A DNA stretch of 64,000 nucleotides from Nonomuraea cypriaca (GTDB lineage Bacteria > Actinomycetota > Actinomycetes > Streptosporangiales > Streptosporangiaceae), in NCBI RefSeq assembly GCF_015645445.1, contig NZ_JADOGI010000003.1:98643-162642 (forward strand). Reading direction: 5' to 3'. Shown here one piece after another: positions 1 through 8,021 of the stretch; the stretch's first letter is position 1, and each line of letters starts with the position of its first letter. Position numbers and translations under genes: made by a program. The notes beneath the pieces are model-generated. The model searched no databases. It was not told the origin of the DNA and saw only the letters and a list, made by a program, of their open reading frames with translations.

Positions 1-199
1 GCTGGTGAGCAACTTCACCAAGTGGTTCCCCGCCGACGTCAAGGTGGAGCAGGTCACCTCCTCCGACCCGGACGTCCGGGTGCTGGCGCAGCCGCAGCAG
101 CTCCTGCTGGTCAACACGACGGATTCCGCGGTCACCACGACGGTGGACGGCAAGGAGTTCGCCCTCCAGCCGTATGAGATCAGGTGGAGCGGCCGGTAG
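1..199 (+). CDS. C-terminal end of a probable secreted enzyme (partial)
   Basis: The reading frame is open from the left edge and stops at 197-199, so only about the last 65 residues are present. The GTG at base 5 is an internal codon of a longer gene, not a convincing start. The visible piece is rich in Val and Thr and ends in a short basic tail (ALQPYEIRWSGR). This resembles the small C-terminal beta-sandwich domain that closes many glycoside hydrolases, where the chain ends on a strand containing a Pro-Tyr-Glu turn. No catalytic residues fall inside the window. The assignment to a carbohydrate-active enzyme is a guess from composition. That this is the 3' end of a real gene is well supported by codon bias and by the non-coding gap that follows. 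Confidence 0.5.
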   Translation, partial: LVSNFTKWFPADVKVEQVTSSDPDVRVLAQPQQLLLVNTTDSAVTTTVDGKEFALQPYEIRWSGR

Positions 200-308
200 C
201 CTGCGCCGTGCCAGATAGCAAGACGGCCACCTCTGTGATGGCTGATCCCTCATTGTGTGATGAAACGATGACAATGCGGTTGACCACCGGATTCGTCTGA
301 TACGGATC

Positions 309-1337
309 ATGCAACCGACGAACCCCTCCCCTGACTCCTCGTTTCCCCAAGTCACCACTGGCCGCCGCCGCGCCGGAGCGATCGTGGCCGTCGCGGTCGC
401 GGCCACGCTGGCGGCCTGCGGCGTATCCACGACTGCCGCCCCCGGCGACGGACCGGCCGCGGCGGACGCGACGGCCCAGCACGCCGATCAGGCCGCAACC
501 GGCGTCAAGGTTTTGTGGATGGGCGACTCCATCGCGGGCGCGGAAGCCCCGGCCCTGGATGCCGCGCTGAAGGCCAGCGGTGTGCGGTTCAAGAACGCCA
601 CCTCCGACGGCGGCGGCGGCAACATCGTCGCCGGTGATCACCCGGTGACGGCCATGGCGGCCAAGGACGCCTGGAAGAGGCTGAGGGAGAACCTCGCCTC
701 CTTCCGGCCGACGCTGATCGCGTACCAGATCGCCACCTATGACTGGGGCACGCCCGGCCAGCAGTTGGCGGCCTACCAGAAGCTCTCCCGGACGGCGGAG
801 GACGCCGGTGCCCAGCTCGTCCTGGTGTCCGCCCCGCCGTTCAAGATCGACGAATTCTTCGAGCCCCACGAGGGCGCGATCAAGAGCGCGCCCGCGATGG
901 CCGCCAAGGTCGCTGACGTTCGCTACCTGGATGCCTCCGAGCTGTGGGGGAACGACTACGCCGCCGGCAGGGCCCAGCGTGCCAATGACGGGATCCACTC
1001 CTGCCAACAGGGGTCGGCGGCCTTCGCCACCTGGTTAGGCAACGCGCTACGACACGGCGGTACGCCGGTATCGGTGCTCGTCCAGGTTCGGGCCGATGCC
1101 GACCAGATCGCCGTCACCGTCTCCGACGACGGGCCCGGCATCCCCGCCGACCTGCTGCCCCACGTCTTCGACCGCTTCACCAAAGGTGACGTCGCCCGTA
1201 CCCGCACCGATGCCAGCGGCCTGGGCCTGGCCATCGCCACCGAGAACGCGCGCCTGCACGGCGGCACTCTCACTGCGGCCAACGCCCCCCGCGGCGGAGC
1301 CATCCTGACCCTCACCCTGCCGCGGAACCCACCATGA
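309..1337 (+). CDS. Chimeric gene: SGNH-hydrolase-like lipoprotein fused to the ATPase end of a histidine kinase
   Basis: The 342-residue product has two parts that do not normally belong together. Residues 1-37 are a lipoprotein signal with a lipobox ending LAAC (Cys37). Residues about 65-243 look like an SGNH/GDSL hydrolase: GDS near residue 72 and DGIH near 228 would be the serine and Asp/His blocks. From about residue 245 the sequence becomes the end of a sensor-kinase HATPase domain: N-box remainder NALRH, G1 box DDGPGIP, F box FDRF, G2 box GLGLAIA. The dimerisation/phospho-acceptor helix and the first half of the N-box are missing. The join lies at bases 1035-1050. A lipid-anchored protein would carry the ATPase part outside the cell without ATP, so the kinase part is probably inert. 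The FtsX-type exporter that follows is the kind of neighbour a two-component system usually has, so a deletion joining two genes is the simplest origin. Confidence 0.8.
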   Translation: MQPTNPSPDSSFPQVTTGRRRAGAIVAVAVAATLAACGVSTTAAPGDGPAAADATAQHADQAATGVKVLWMGDSIAGAEAPALDAALKASGVRFKNATSDGGGGNIVAGDHPVTAMAAKDAWKRLRENLASFRPTLIAYQIATYDWGTPGQQLAAYQKLSRTAEDAGAQLVLVSAPPFKIDEFFEPHEGAIKSAPAMAAKVADVRYLDASELWGNDYAAGRAQRANDGIHSCQQGSAAFATWLGNALRHGGTPVSVLVQVRADADQIAVTVSDDGPGIPADLLPHVFDRFTKGDVARTRTDASGLGLAIATENARLHGGTLTAANAPRGGAILTLTLPRNPP

Positions 1338-1354
1338 GGAACGCCGGCACATCT

Positions 1355-3874
1355 CTACTCGCGGATGCCGATGCCCTCGACCGGCGGGGTGCGCATGAGC
1401 CGGCCGATCGGCAGCACCGTGGCGACCAGCGCGAGCACGACGGTTCCGCCGATGATGGTGACCCAGCCCAGGGCCGGGACGTACGGGATGGGCTCTCCGG
1501 CGATGGCGTTGACGATCGAGGAGAGGGTGACCGTTGCGATCGCGACGCCGATCGTGAGTGCCACGCCCAGTAGGGCGGCCTGTTCGGCGTGGGCCATCCG
1601 TCTCACCTGGCCGCGGGTCATCCCGACCAGGCGCAGCAGGGACAGCTCCCGGGTCCGGGCCAGGGCGGCCATGATCAGGGTGTTGGCGGCCGCGAGTACC
1701 GCGTACCCGACCAGCACGGCGACCAGCAGCTTGTTCAGCCAGGCGCTGATCGCCAGATCTTGGGCGAGTTCGCCGGTGAGCCGGTCCGTGCCGGTCACGG
1801 TGCTCGCCGGGTATTCACCCGCGAGCCTGGTCAGGGCGGTGCCGACGGCGGCACCTGGTGCGGTGCGGATCAGGACATGGTCGTCGAGACCGGTCACGGT
1901 GTGCCCGGCGAGTGTCTCGGTGTTCAGGGTGACCTCGCCGAACCCGAAGCCCCGGTCGTAGATGGCGACGACCCGCAAGGTGACCGGCGTGCCGTCACCG
2001 AGCCACAACCGCGCGTCGTCGCCGATCTCCCAGCCCGACGACTGCGCCCGTGACGCGGACACCGCCACGGTGGCGCCGTGCAGATCGGCGAGGCTTCCCG
2101 ACCGTACTCCCAGGTCCATGGTCCGTTCCGCCCCCTGCGGATCGATGCCCTGCGCAACCACAGCCTGACCACCGAACTCCATGGGCACGACCACGGAAGT
2201 GCGGCGCACCCCGGTCGCGGCCAGCACCCCCGGGATCAGGCGGGCCTTCTCCGTGGCGGACACGGGCAGGCCGACGCGGCCGACCAGCGCGTGCTGGGCG
2301 AGTGTCCCGTCCTGGCTCTGGATCACCGTCTGGCGCTGCAGGTTGTCCTGCAGGAACCAGACGGTGCCGCCGAACCCGACGGACAGGACCAGCGCGGTCA
2401 GCACGGCGACCATTCCGCGCGCGTTCGCCCGCAGGTTCGCGGCGGCGAGGTACCCGCTGTCGCCCCAGACGGTTCGCAGGACCGGCGCGAGTAGCCGCGC
2501 GGCGGCCTGGTTGATCCACGGGGCCAGGAGCGCGACCGCCAGCACGAACGTGTACAGCATTCCCACCGCGGCGCCCATTGCGGTCTCACCGCTGGTGCTG
2601 CCGGTGAGGCCGATCATGCACACCGCGCCGACGAGGAGGGCCAGGCCGCAGACGCCCCGGACCTTGCCCCCCGTCGCGGGTTCGACGGCGGCCTCACCGA
2701 GCGCCTCGGTAGGCCGGATCCGGGTGGTGCGCGAGGCCGCGATCCAGGCGGACAGCAGCGCGACGGCGGCCACCGCGGCGATCACCGCCAGCGCGGACAG
2801 GACGCCGCCGCGCACCGTGAAGGTGTCGGGGACGAACCCGCGGGTCACGAGTTCGTCCCGGATCCAGGCGGTGGCGGCCAGTCCCGCCGGGACGCCCACC
2901 GCCACGGCGAGCAGGCTGAGCAGGCCCACCTCGCCGAGGATCAGGAGCCGCACCTGGCCCGGGGTCGCCGCGATCGCCCGCAGTAGGGCGAGGTCGCGGC
3001 GGCGGTGCCGGACCGACAGTCCGACCGTCGCGGCGATCACGAAGCCGATGATCATCGCGGCATAGCCACCGAACGCGCCACCGGCCTGCACGGCCAGGTC
3101 CCGTGCGGCGGCCGCCTCGGGCTGTTCCGCCAGCCCCCGCTCGGCGCCCGTGTACGTCTTCGCCCCCGCCTCGGCCGCGACCCGGCGCACCTCGGCGACC
3201 ACCGCCGACCGATCGGCGCCCTGCGCGGCGAGGACGCCGATCGCGTCGAAGCGGCCACGGTGCGGGTCGAGCCGGGCCGCCTGCGCGTCGGTGAAGAACA
3301 GCACCGCTCCCGGCCCTCGCGTGCCGGCCGCCTCCACGACGCCGCTCACCCGGAACCGGTGAACGGCCCCACCGGTGACGATCTCCGTGGTGACACCGGG
3401 ACGCAGCCGTCCGGCGGTGGCGAGCCGGGCGTCGACGGCGATCTCACCAGCGGACCGCGGCGCCGTGCCGGACACGATCCGGTACGGGGTGAGCGCCGCG
3501 CTCGCCCAGCCGTGGCCGGTGGCGGGCACGTTCGATGCCGCGACCGCGATCGAGTGATCTCCCACCGCGCTCGCCACACCGGGCACCTGGGCGAGCAGGC
3601 GGACCAGCGATTCCGGGACACCGCCGCGCTCGGGCAGCACCACCGTGGTGGACTCGCTCTCCCCGAACATCTCCGGCCCGGCCACCGTGAGGTCCCGTTG
3701 GGCGACGACGGCGGTCGCCTCGCCGTACCGCTCCGGCAGGCCCTGGTACTGCAGCCCCGATTCCACGAGAAGCGCGCACACTGTCAGGATCATGGCGCCG
3801 GCACTGAGCGCCATGAAGGTCGCCACGAAACCGCCTTTACGAAAGCGCAGCATCTGCGCGGCCAGTCGGAGCAT
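1355..3874 (-). CDS. FtsX/MacB-type ABC transporter permease
   Basis: The 839-residue integral membrane protein has the two-FtsX-domain layout of Gram-positive antimicrobial or lipoprotein-type exporters: a first membrane helix near residues 15-37, a large extracellular region (about 40-245), three helices with the FtsX motif (about 260-380), a second extracellular domain (about 500-690), and a C-terminal FtsX block (about 705-835) with the usual LRLVGMTRGQVRRM cytoplasmic segment. It lies 3 bases downstream of its ATPase gene and is certainly co-transcribed with it. The substrate cannot be read from sequence; drugs, cell-wall peptides or lipids are usual for the family. No intact two-component system adjoins it; only a kinase tail survives in the convergent gene at 309-1337. 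Confidence 0.9.
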   Translation of the reverse strand: MLRLAAQMLRFRKGGFVATFMALSAGAMILTVCALLVESGLQYQGLPERYGEATAVVAQRDLTVAGPEMFGESESTTVVLPERGGVPESLVRLLAQVPGVASAVGDHSIAVAASNVPATGHGWASAALTPYRIVSGTAPRSAGEIAVDARLATAGRLRPGVTTEIVTGGAVHRFRVSGVVEAAGTRGPGAVLFFTDAQAARLDPHRGRFDAIGVLAAQGADRSAVVAEVRRVAAEAGAKTYTGAERGLAEQPEAAAARDLAVQAGGAFGGYAAMIIGFVIAATVGLSVRHRRRDLALLRAIAATPGQVRLLILGEVGLLSLLAVAVGVPAGLAATAWIRDELVTRGFVPDTFTVRGGVLSALAVIAAVAAVALLSAWIAASRTTRIRPTEALGEAAVEPATGGKVRGVCGLALLVGAVCMIGLTGSTSGETAMGAAVGMLYTFVLAVALLAPWINQAAARLLAPVLRTVWGDSGYLAAANLRANARGMVAVLTALVLSVGFGGTVWFLQDNLQRQTVIQSQDGTLAQHALVGRVGLPVSATEKARLIPGVLAATGVRRTSVVVPMEFGGQAVVAQGIDPQGAERTMDLGVRSGSLADLHGATVAVSASRAQSSGWEIGDDARLWLGDGTPVTLRVVAIYDRGFGFGEVTLNTETLAGHTVTGLDDHVLIRTAPGAAVGTALTRLAGEYPASTVTGTDRLTGELAQDLAISAWLNKLLVAVLVGYAVLAAANTLIMAALARTRELSLLRLVGMTRGQVRRMAHAEQAALLGVALTIGVAIATVTLSSIVNAIAGEPIPYVPALGWVTIIGGTVVLALVATVLPIGRLMRTPPVEGIGIRE

Positions 3875-3877
3875 GGT

Positions 3878-4642
3878 TCAGCCCTCCTGGCTCGCGACGG
3901 GCTGCCGGCGGCCGAGCTGCGCCAGCTGTTCGGCGATCCGCTGGACCCCGGGCTGCGGCATGTCCTGCACGATCCGGCCGTCGGCGAGGACCATGACCCG
4001 GTCGGCGTAGGACGCGGCGCCCGGATCATGGGTCACCATGATGACGGTCTGCCCGGACTCGTCGACCGCTGAGCGCAGCAGGGCCAGCACCTCCGCCGCG
4101 CTCTGTGTGTCGAGCGCCCCGGTCGGTTCGTCGCAGAAGATCACCTCGGGCCGGGTGACGAGTGCCCGGGCGATCGCCACCCGCTGCTGCTGGCCGCCGG
4201 AGAGCTGCGTCGGCCGGTGCCGGAGCCGATCCCCCAGGCCGACCCGTCCGACCACCTCGGTGAGCCATGCCGGGTCCGGTCGGCGGGCGGACAGCCGCGA
4301 CGGCAGCAGGATGTTCTCCTCCACGGTGAGCGCACCCACCAGGTTGAACGCCTGGAACACGAAGCCGACCCGGCTGCGGCGCAGCTTGGTCAATTCGTTC
4401 TCGGACATCGACGACAGGTCGGTGGCGCCGATCCGGACCCGGCCCGAGGTGGGCCGGTCCAGGCCGGCCGCGCAGTGCAGCAGGGTGCTCTTGCCGGAGC
4501 CTGACGGCCCCATCACCGCCGTCATCGTCCCGCGGAAGAACCGGGCGTCGACATCGTTCAGGGCCACGACAGACTGACCGTCCCCGTACGTCTTGCTGAC
4601 ACGTTCGACGCTGACGGCGTCATCGGTCATGGTCATGGACAT
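3878..4642 (-). CDS. ABC transporter ATP-binding protein (LolD/MacB class)
   Basis: This is the ATPase partner of the permease at 1355-3874. It has Walker A GPSGSGKST, signature LSGGQQQRV and Walker B VIFCDEPTGALD, the last typical of the LolD/MacB/FtsE branch that powers FtsX-type permeases. The start was placed at 4642 because GGAAGG lies 8 bases upstream; a longer frame back to 4699 lacks a good ribosome site, and two further in-frame ATGs follow at 4636 and 4630. Length 254 residues. The divergent upstream region toward metX carries an inverted repeat at 4726-4757 that may be its operator. Confidence 0.92.
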   Translation of the reverse strand: MSMTMTDDAVSVERVSKTYGDGQSVVALNDVDARFFRGTMTAVMGPSGSGKSTLLHCAAGLDRPTSGRVRIGATDLSSMSENELTKLRRSRVGFVFQAFNLVGALTVEENILLPSRLSARRPDPAWLTEVVGRVGLGDRLRHRPTQLSGGQQQRVAIARALVTRPEVIFCDEPTGALDTQSAAEVLALLRSAVDESGQTVIMVTHDPGAASYADRVMVLADGRIVQDMPQPGVQRIAEQLAQLGRRQPVASQEG

Positions 4643-4725
4643 GGCGAGTACCTTCCACGGAGAGCCCTTTTCGACGGCTCCCGACCCTAGGTAGCTCACC
4701 GGGCCCGCAACAATGCAGCCAGTTA

Positions 4726-4757
4726 CCCACGCGTGGTAGTGCAGGCGCTACCACGCG
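4726..4757. promoter_or_regulatory. Inverted repeat between the divergent exporter and metX operons
   Basis: Two perfect 10-base arms, CGCGTGGTAG (4730-4739) and CTACCACGCG (4748-4757), are separated by 8 bases. The left arm overlaps a 10-base palindrome CCACGCGTGG (4726-4735). There is no T-run, so this is more likely an operator than a terminator. Which regulator binds, and which of the two divergent operons it serves, cannot be told. Confidence 0.5.
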
Positions 4758-4849
4758 CTCCCCGGCCGTACGGCACCCGCTGCCGCCCGGCAAGCCGCAG
4801 GACCTGCACGGATGACGTCATCGGCAGGCGCAGGGCTACCATAGGCTCC

Positions 4850-6061
4850 ATGTCGCAGCCAGCCCCGACACTCGCTCCCGGCTCAGTCGGCACGGTGGAG
4901 ACGCAGTACCTCGACCTGCCGCAGCCGGTACGGCTCGACTGCGGGCGGGAGCTGCACCCGGTTCGCGTGGCGTACGAAACCTACGGTGCCCTCTCACCGC
5001 GGCGCGACAACGTCATCCTGGTGTGCCATGCGCTCAGCGGCGACGCCCATGCGGCGGGCTTCGCGAAGGCGCCGCCCGAGGAGAGCACGCGCGACGGGTT
5101 CGGATCCGAGGATCGCGACGGCGCGGGCCGCAAGGGACTCGGCTGGTGGGACGGGATGATCGGCCCCGGCAAGGCGTTCGACACCGACCGCTTCTTCGTC
5201 GTCTCCACGAACCTGCTCGGCGGCTGCCGCGGCACGACGGGTCCGTCGTCGATCGATCCGGCGACGGGCAAGCCGTACGGGTCGGACTTCCCCGTGATCA
5301 CTGTCGCGGACATGGTACGAACCGAGCGCGCGTTACTTGACGCACTGGGCATCGAGCGGCTCGCGGCGGTGGCAGGGGGCTCGCTCGGCGGGATGCAGGC
5401 GCTCGAGTGGGCGATCCTGTTCCCTGACCAGGTCGATGCCGTCGTGTCGATCGCCAGCACGCACGCCCTCCACCCTCAGGGTGTGGCCTGGAACGCGATC
5501 GCGCGCGACGCGATCATGCGCGACCCGGCCTGGCAGGGCGGCCACTACCACGGCACGGGCCGCTCGCCCGATGCCGGCATGGGTGTGGCGCGGATGGTCG
5601 GCCACATCACGTACCTGTCCGCGCCCGCGCTGAGCGAGAAGTTCGGCCGGCGGCTGCAGTTCGCCGACGACATCCGCTACACGATCGACGAGCCGGAGTT
5701 CGAGGTGGAGAACTACCTGCGCCACCAGGCCGACTCGTTCGTCAAGCGCTTCGACGCCAACACCTACCTCTACACCTCGCGCGCGCTGACGTATTTCGAT
5801 CTCGCACGGCAGCATGGCGGCGGATCGCTGGCGCAGGCGCTCGAAGGCGTTTCCGCGCGGACGCTGCTGATGGCGTTCAGTTCCGACTGGCTGTACCCGC
5901 CGTCCGCGTCGAAGGAGATCGAGGAGGCGCTTCGCGCCCTCGGCAAGCCGGTCGAGCTCCATGTGATCGAGGCGATGTACGGCCACGACTGCTTCTTACT
6001 GGAGGAAGCGCGGCAGACCCCCATCATCCGCCGGTTCCTGGCCCAAGGCGGGCCTGGATGA
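4850..6061 (+). CDS. metX: Homoserine O-acetyltransferase MetX
   Basis: This cytosolic alpha/beta-hydrolase-fold enzyme acetylates homoserine with acetyl-CoA, the first committed step of methionine synthesis by direct sulfhydrylation. Diagnostic features are the nucleophile elbow GGSLGGMQALEWA (Ser178 with this start), the N-terminal NVILVCHALSGDAH block, the NLLGGCRGTTGPSS oxyanion/substrate loop and the C-terminal YGHDCFLLE carrying the catalytic His. The start at 4850 (MSQPAPTL) gives 403 residues, close to the usual family length; the frame is open back to 4733 but that extension is low-complexity. The ribosome site is weak. metY begins 20 bases after the stop, so the two are one operon. 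Confidence 0.95.
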   Translation: MSQPAPTLAPGSVGTVETQYLDLPQPVRLDCGRELHPVRVAYETYGALSPRRDNVILVCHALSGDAHAAGFAKAPPEESTRDGFGSEDRDGAGRKGLGWWDGMIGPGKAFDTDRFFVVSTNLLGGCRGTTGPSSIDPATGKPYGSDFPVITVADMVRTERALLDALGIERLAAVAGGSLGGMQALEWAILFPDQVDAVVSIASTHALHPQGVAWNAIARDAIMRDPAWQGGHYHGTGRSPDAGMGVARMVGHITYLSAPALSEKFGRRLQFADDIRYTIDEPEFEVENYLRHQADSFVKRFDANTYLYTSRALTYFDLARQHGGGSLAQALEGVSARTLLMAFSSDWLYPPSASKEIEEALRALGKPVELHVIEAMYGHDCFLLEEARQTPIIRRFLAQGGPG

Positions 6062-6080
6062 CATCGAGGAAGAGACCTTC

Positions 6081-7418
6081 GTGACCGACCAGCCTTCCCG
6101 TACCGAACAAGCCCGCGCGTTCGGATTCGAGACACGGCAACTGCACGCCGGGCAACGACCCGACCCGAACACCGGCGCACGTGCGGTGCCGATCTTCCAG
6201 ACGACCAGCTACGTGTTCGAAGACCCGGAATCCGCGGCGGCGTACTTCAATCTGCAGGAGTACGGGAACACCTACTCGCGGATCATGAACCCGACCGTCG
6301 CGGTGTTCGAGGAGCGAGTGGCGAACCTCGAGGGCGGCGCCGGCGCGGTGGCCTTCGCCAGCGGGATCGCCGCGCAGGCGGCCGCGCTCTTCACTCTGCT
6401 GCAGCCGGGCGACCACGTCGTCTCGTCCTCGGCGCTCTACGGCGGGACGGTGAACCAGCTCAAGCACCTGCTGCGCAAGATGAGCGTGGAGCTGACCTGG
6501 GTCGATCCCGACGACCCGGACGCGTGGCGGCAGGCGGTCCGCACGAACACCAAGGCATTCTTCGGCGAGACGATCGGCAACCCCGCCGGGAACGTGCTGG
6601 ACATCGAGACCGTGGCGGCCATCGCGCACGAGCACGAGCTGCCGCTGATCGTGGACAACACGTTCGCGACGCCGTACCTGTGCCGCCCGATCGAATGGGG
6701 CGCCGACATCGTGATCCACTCGGCTACCAAGTTCATCGGCGGCCACGGCACGAGCATCGGCGGCGTCGTCGTCGAGGCCGGCACGTTCGACTGGTCCAAC
6801 GGGCGTTTCCCCGTGGTCGCGGATCCGTCGCCGGCCTACCACGGCCTGCGATTCCACGAGACGTTCGGGTCGTACGGCTATCTGATGAAGCTCCGGGCCG
6901 AAACCCTGCGCGATCTCGGCGGCGCGCTCGCACCGCTCAACGCCTTCCTGTTCCTGCAGGGGCTCGAGACACTGTCGCTGCGGATGGAACGCCACGTCGA
7001 GAATGCGCGGGCGGTCGCGACGTTCCTCGAGTCGCACGAACTGGCGTCGAACGTGACCTACCCCGGCCTGCCCGGGAGCAGGTACCGGCCGCTCGTGGAG
7101 AAGTACTTGGCGCGCGGTGCCGGCGCGGTGTTCTCCTTCGACTGCGCCGGTGGCCGGTCCGGCGGGCAGGGCCTCATCGGCGGCGTGACGCTCTGGTCGC
7201 ACCTGGCGAACGTCGGCGACGCGAAAAGCCTGATCATCCACCCCGCCAGCACGACGCATCGTCAGCTCGGCGACGACGAACTGCGGGCGGCCGGCGTCGG
7301 GCCAGGAACGGTGCGGCTGTCAGTCGGTACCGAGTCCGTCGAGGATCTGATCTGGGATCTGGAGCAGGGTTTCGCCCGCGTCGCCGCGACGATGGGCAAG
7401 AAGGTGGAGACGGTATGA
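6081..7418 (+). CDS. metY: O-acetylhomoserine sulfhydrylase / aminocarboxypropyltransferase MetY
   Basis: This PLP-dependent Cys/Met metabolism enzyme converts O-acetylhomoserine plus sulfide to homocysteine, directly following MetX. At 445 residues it has the long form typical of MetY rather than MetB. The PLP lysine is Lys217 in SATKFIGGHGTSIGG, the upstream DNTFATPYLCRP carries the PLP aspartate, and ETIGNPAGN is a conserved substrate-site block. The GTG start at 6081 follows GAGGAAGAG. Its stop overlaps the next start in an ATGA junction, indicating coupled translation with the CoA-binding protein. Confidence 0.96.
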   Translation: MTDQPSRTEQARAFGFETRQLHAGQRPDPNTGARAVPIFQTTSYVFEDPESAAAYFNLQEYGNTYSRIMNPTVAVFEERVANLEGGAGAVAFASGIAAQAAALFTLLQPGDHVVSSSALYGGTVNQLKHLLRKMSVELTWVDPDDPDAWRQAVRTNTKAFFGETIGNPAGNVLDIETVAAIAHEHELPLIVDNTFATPYLCRPIEWGADIVIHSATKFIGGHGTSIGGVVVEAGTFDWSNGRFPVVADPSPAYHGLRFHETFGSYGYLMKLRAETLRDLGGALAPLNAFLFLQGLETLSLRMERHVENARAVATFLESHELASNVTYPGLPGSRYRPLVEKYLARGAGAVFSFDCAGGRSGGQGLIGGVTLWSHLANVGDAKSLIIHPASTTHRQLGDDELRAAGVGPGTVRLSVGTESVEDLIWDLEQGFARVAATMGKKVETV

Positions 7419-7897
7419 TCGATTTGGAGCGATACCAGGACCCGTTGACGATTCAGCGCGTGCTCCACAGCGCCAGGACGATCGCGATCGTGGGCCTGTC
7501 GAAGAACGAGCTACGAGCCAGCTACTTCGTCGGCTACTACCTCAAGCGGCACGGCTACCGGGTGATCCCGGTGAATCCCCGCGAACCGGAGATTCTCGGA
7601 GAGACCAGCTACGGGAGCCTCCTGGACGTACCCGTGCCGGTGGACGTTGTGAATGTCTTCCGCGCGCCGGACGCACTGCCGGGGATCGCGCGGGAGGCGG
7701 TGGAGATCCACGCCGGCGTCCTCTGGTGCCAGTTCGGCGTGATCAACGAGGAGGGCGCACGAATTGCCGAGGACGGCACCCTGACGGTGATCAAGGACCG
7801 CTGCATGAAGATCGAGCACGCGCGCTATGTGGGCCGGATGCACTGGCTCGGCTTCAACACGCAGCGCATCACGTCCGTCCGCGCCGGGCTCCAGTAG
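7415..7897 (+). CDS. CoA-binding domain protein (YccU-like)
   Basis: The 160-residue Rossmann-like protein belongs to the CoA_binding_2 family. An early glycine-containing nucleotide loop (IAIVGLSKNELRAS) is followed by GYRVIPVNPREPEILGE, and a C-terminal DRCMKIEH. The exact role of these proteins is unsettled; binding of CoA or a CoA derivative is the family inference. Its start overlaps the metY stop by four bases, and the same gene often follows metY in actinobacteria, so a link to acetyl-CoA use by MetX or to sulfur metabolism is plausible but unproven. Confidence 0.88.
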   Translation: MIDLERYQDPLTIQRVLHSARTIAIVGLSKNELRASYFVGYYLKRHGYRVIPVNPREPEILGETSYGSLLDVPVPVDVVNVFRAPDALPGIAREAVEIHAGVLWCQFGVINEEGARIAEDGTLTVIKDRCMKIEHARYVGRMHWLGFNTQRITSVRAGLQ

Positions 7898-8021
7898 CCG
7901 ACGAGGGGACGGAGACAGGTCCTGGCACACGGATGGCCGATCGCCACCGGCGTCACCGAGGACGCCCGCCGCCGCTTGATCGGTCGCCCGCTCGTCCATG
8001 ACCGCCCGGTGGCAAGACGCC

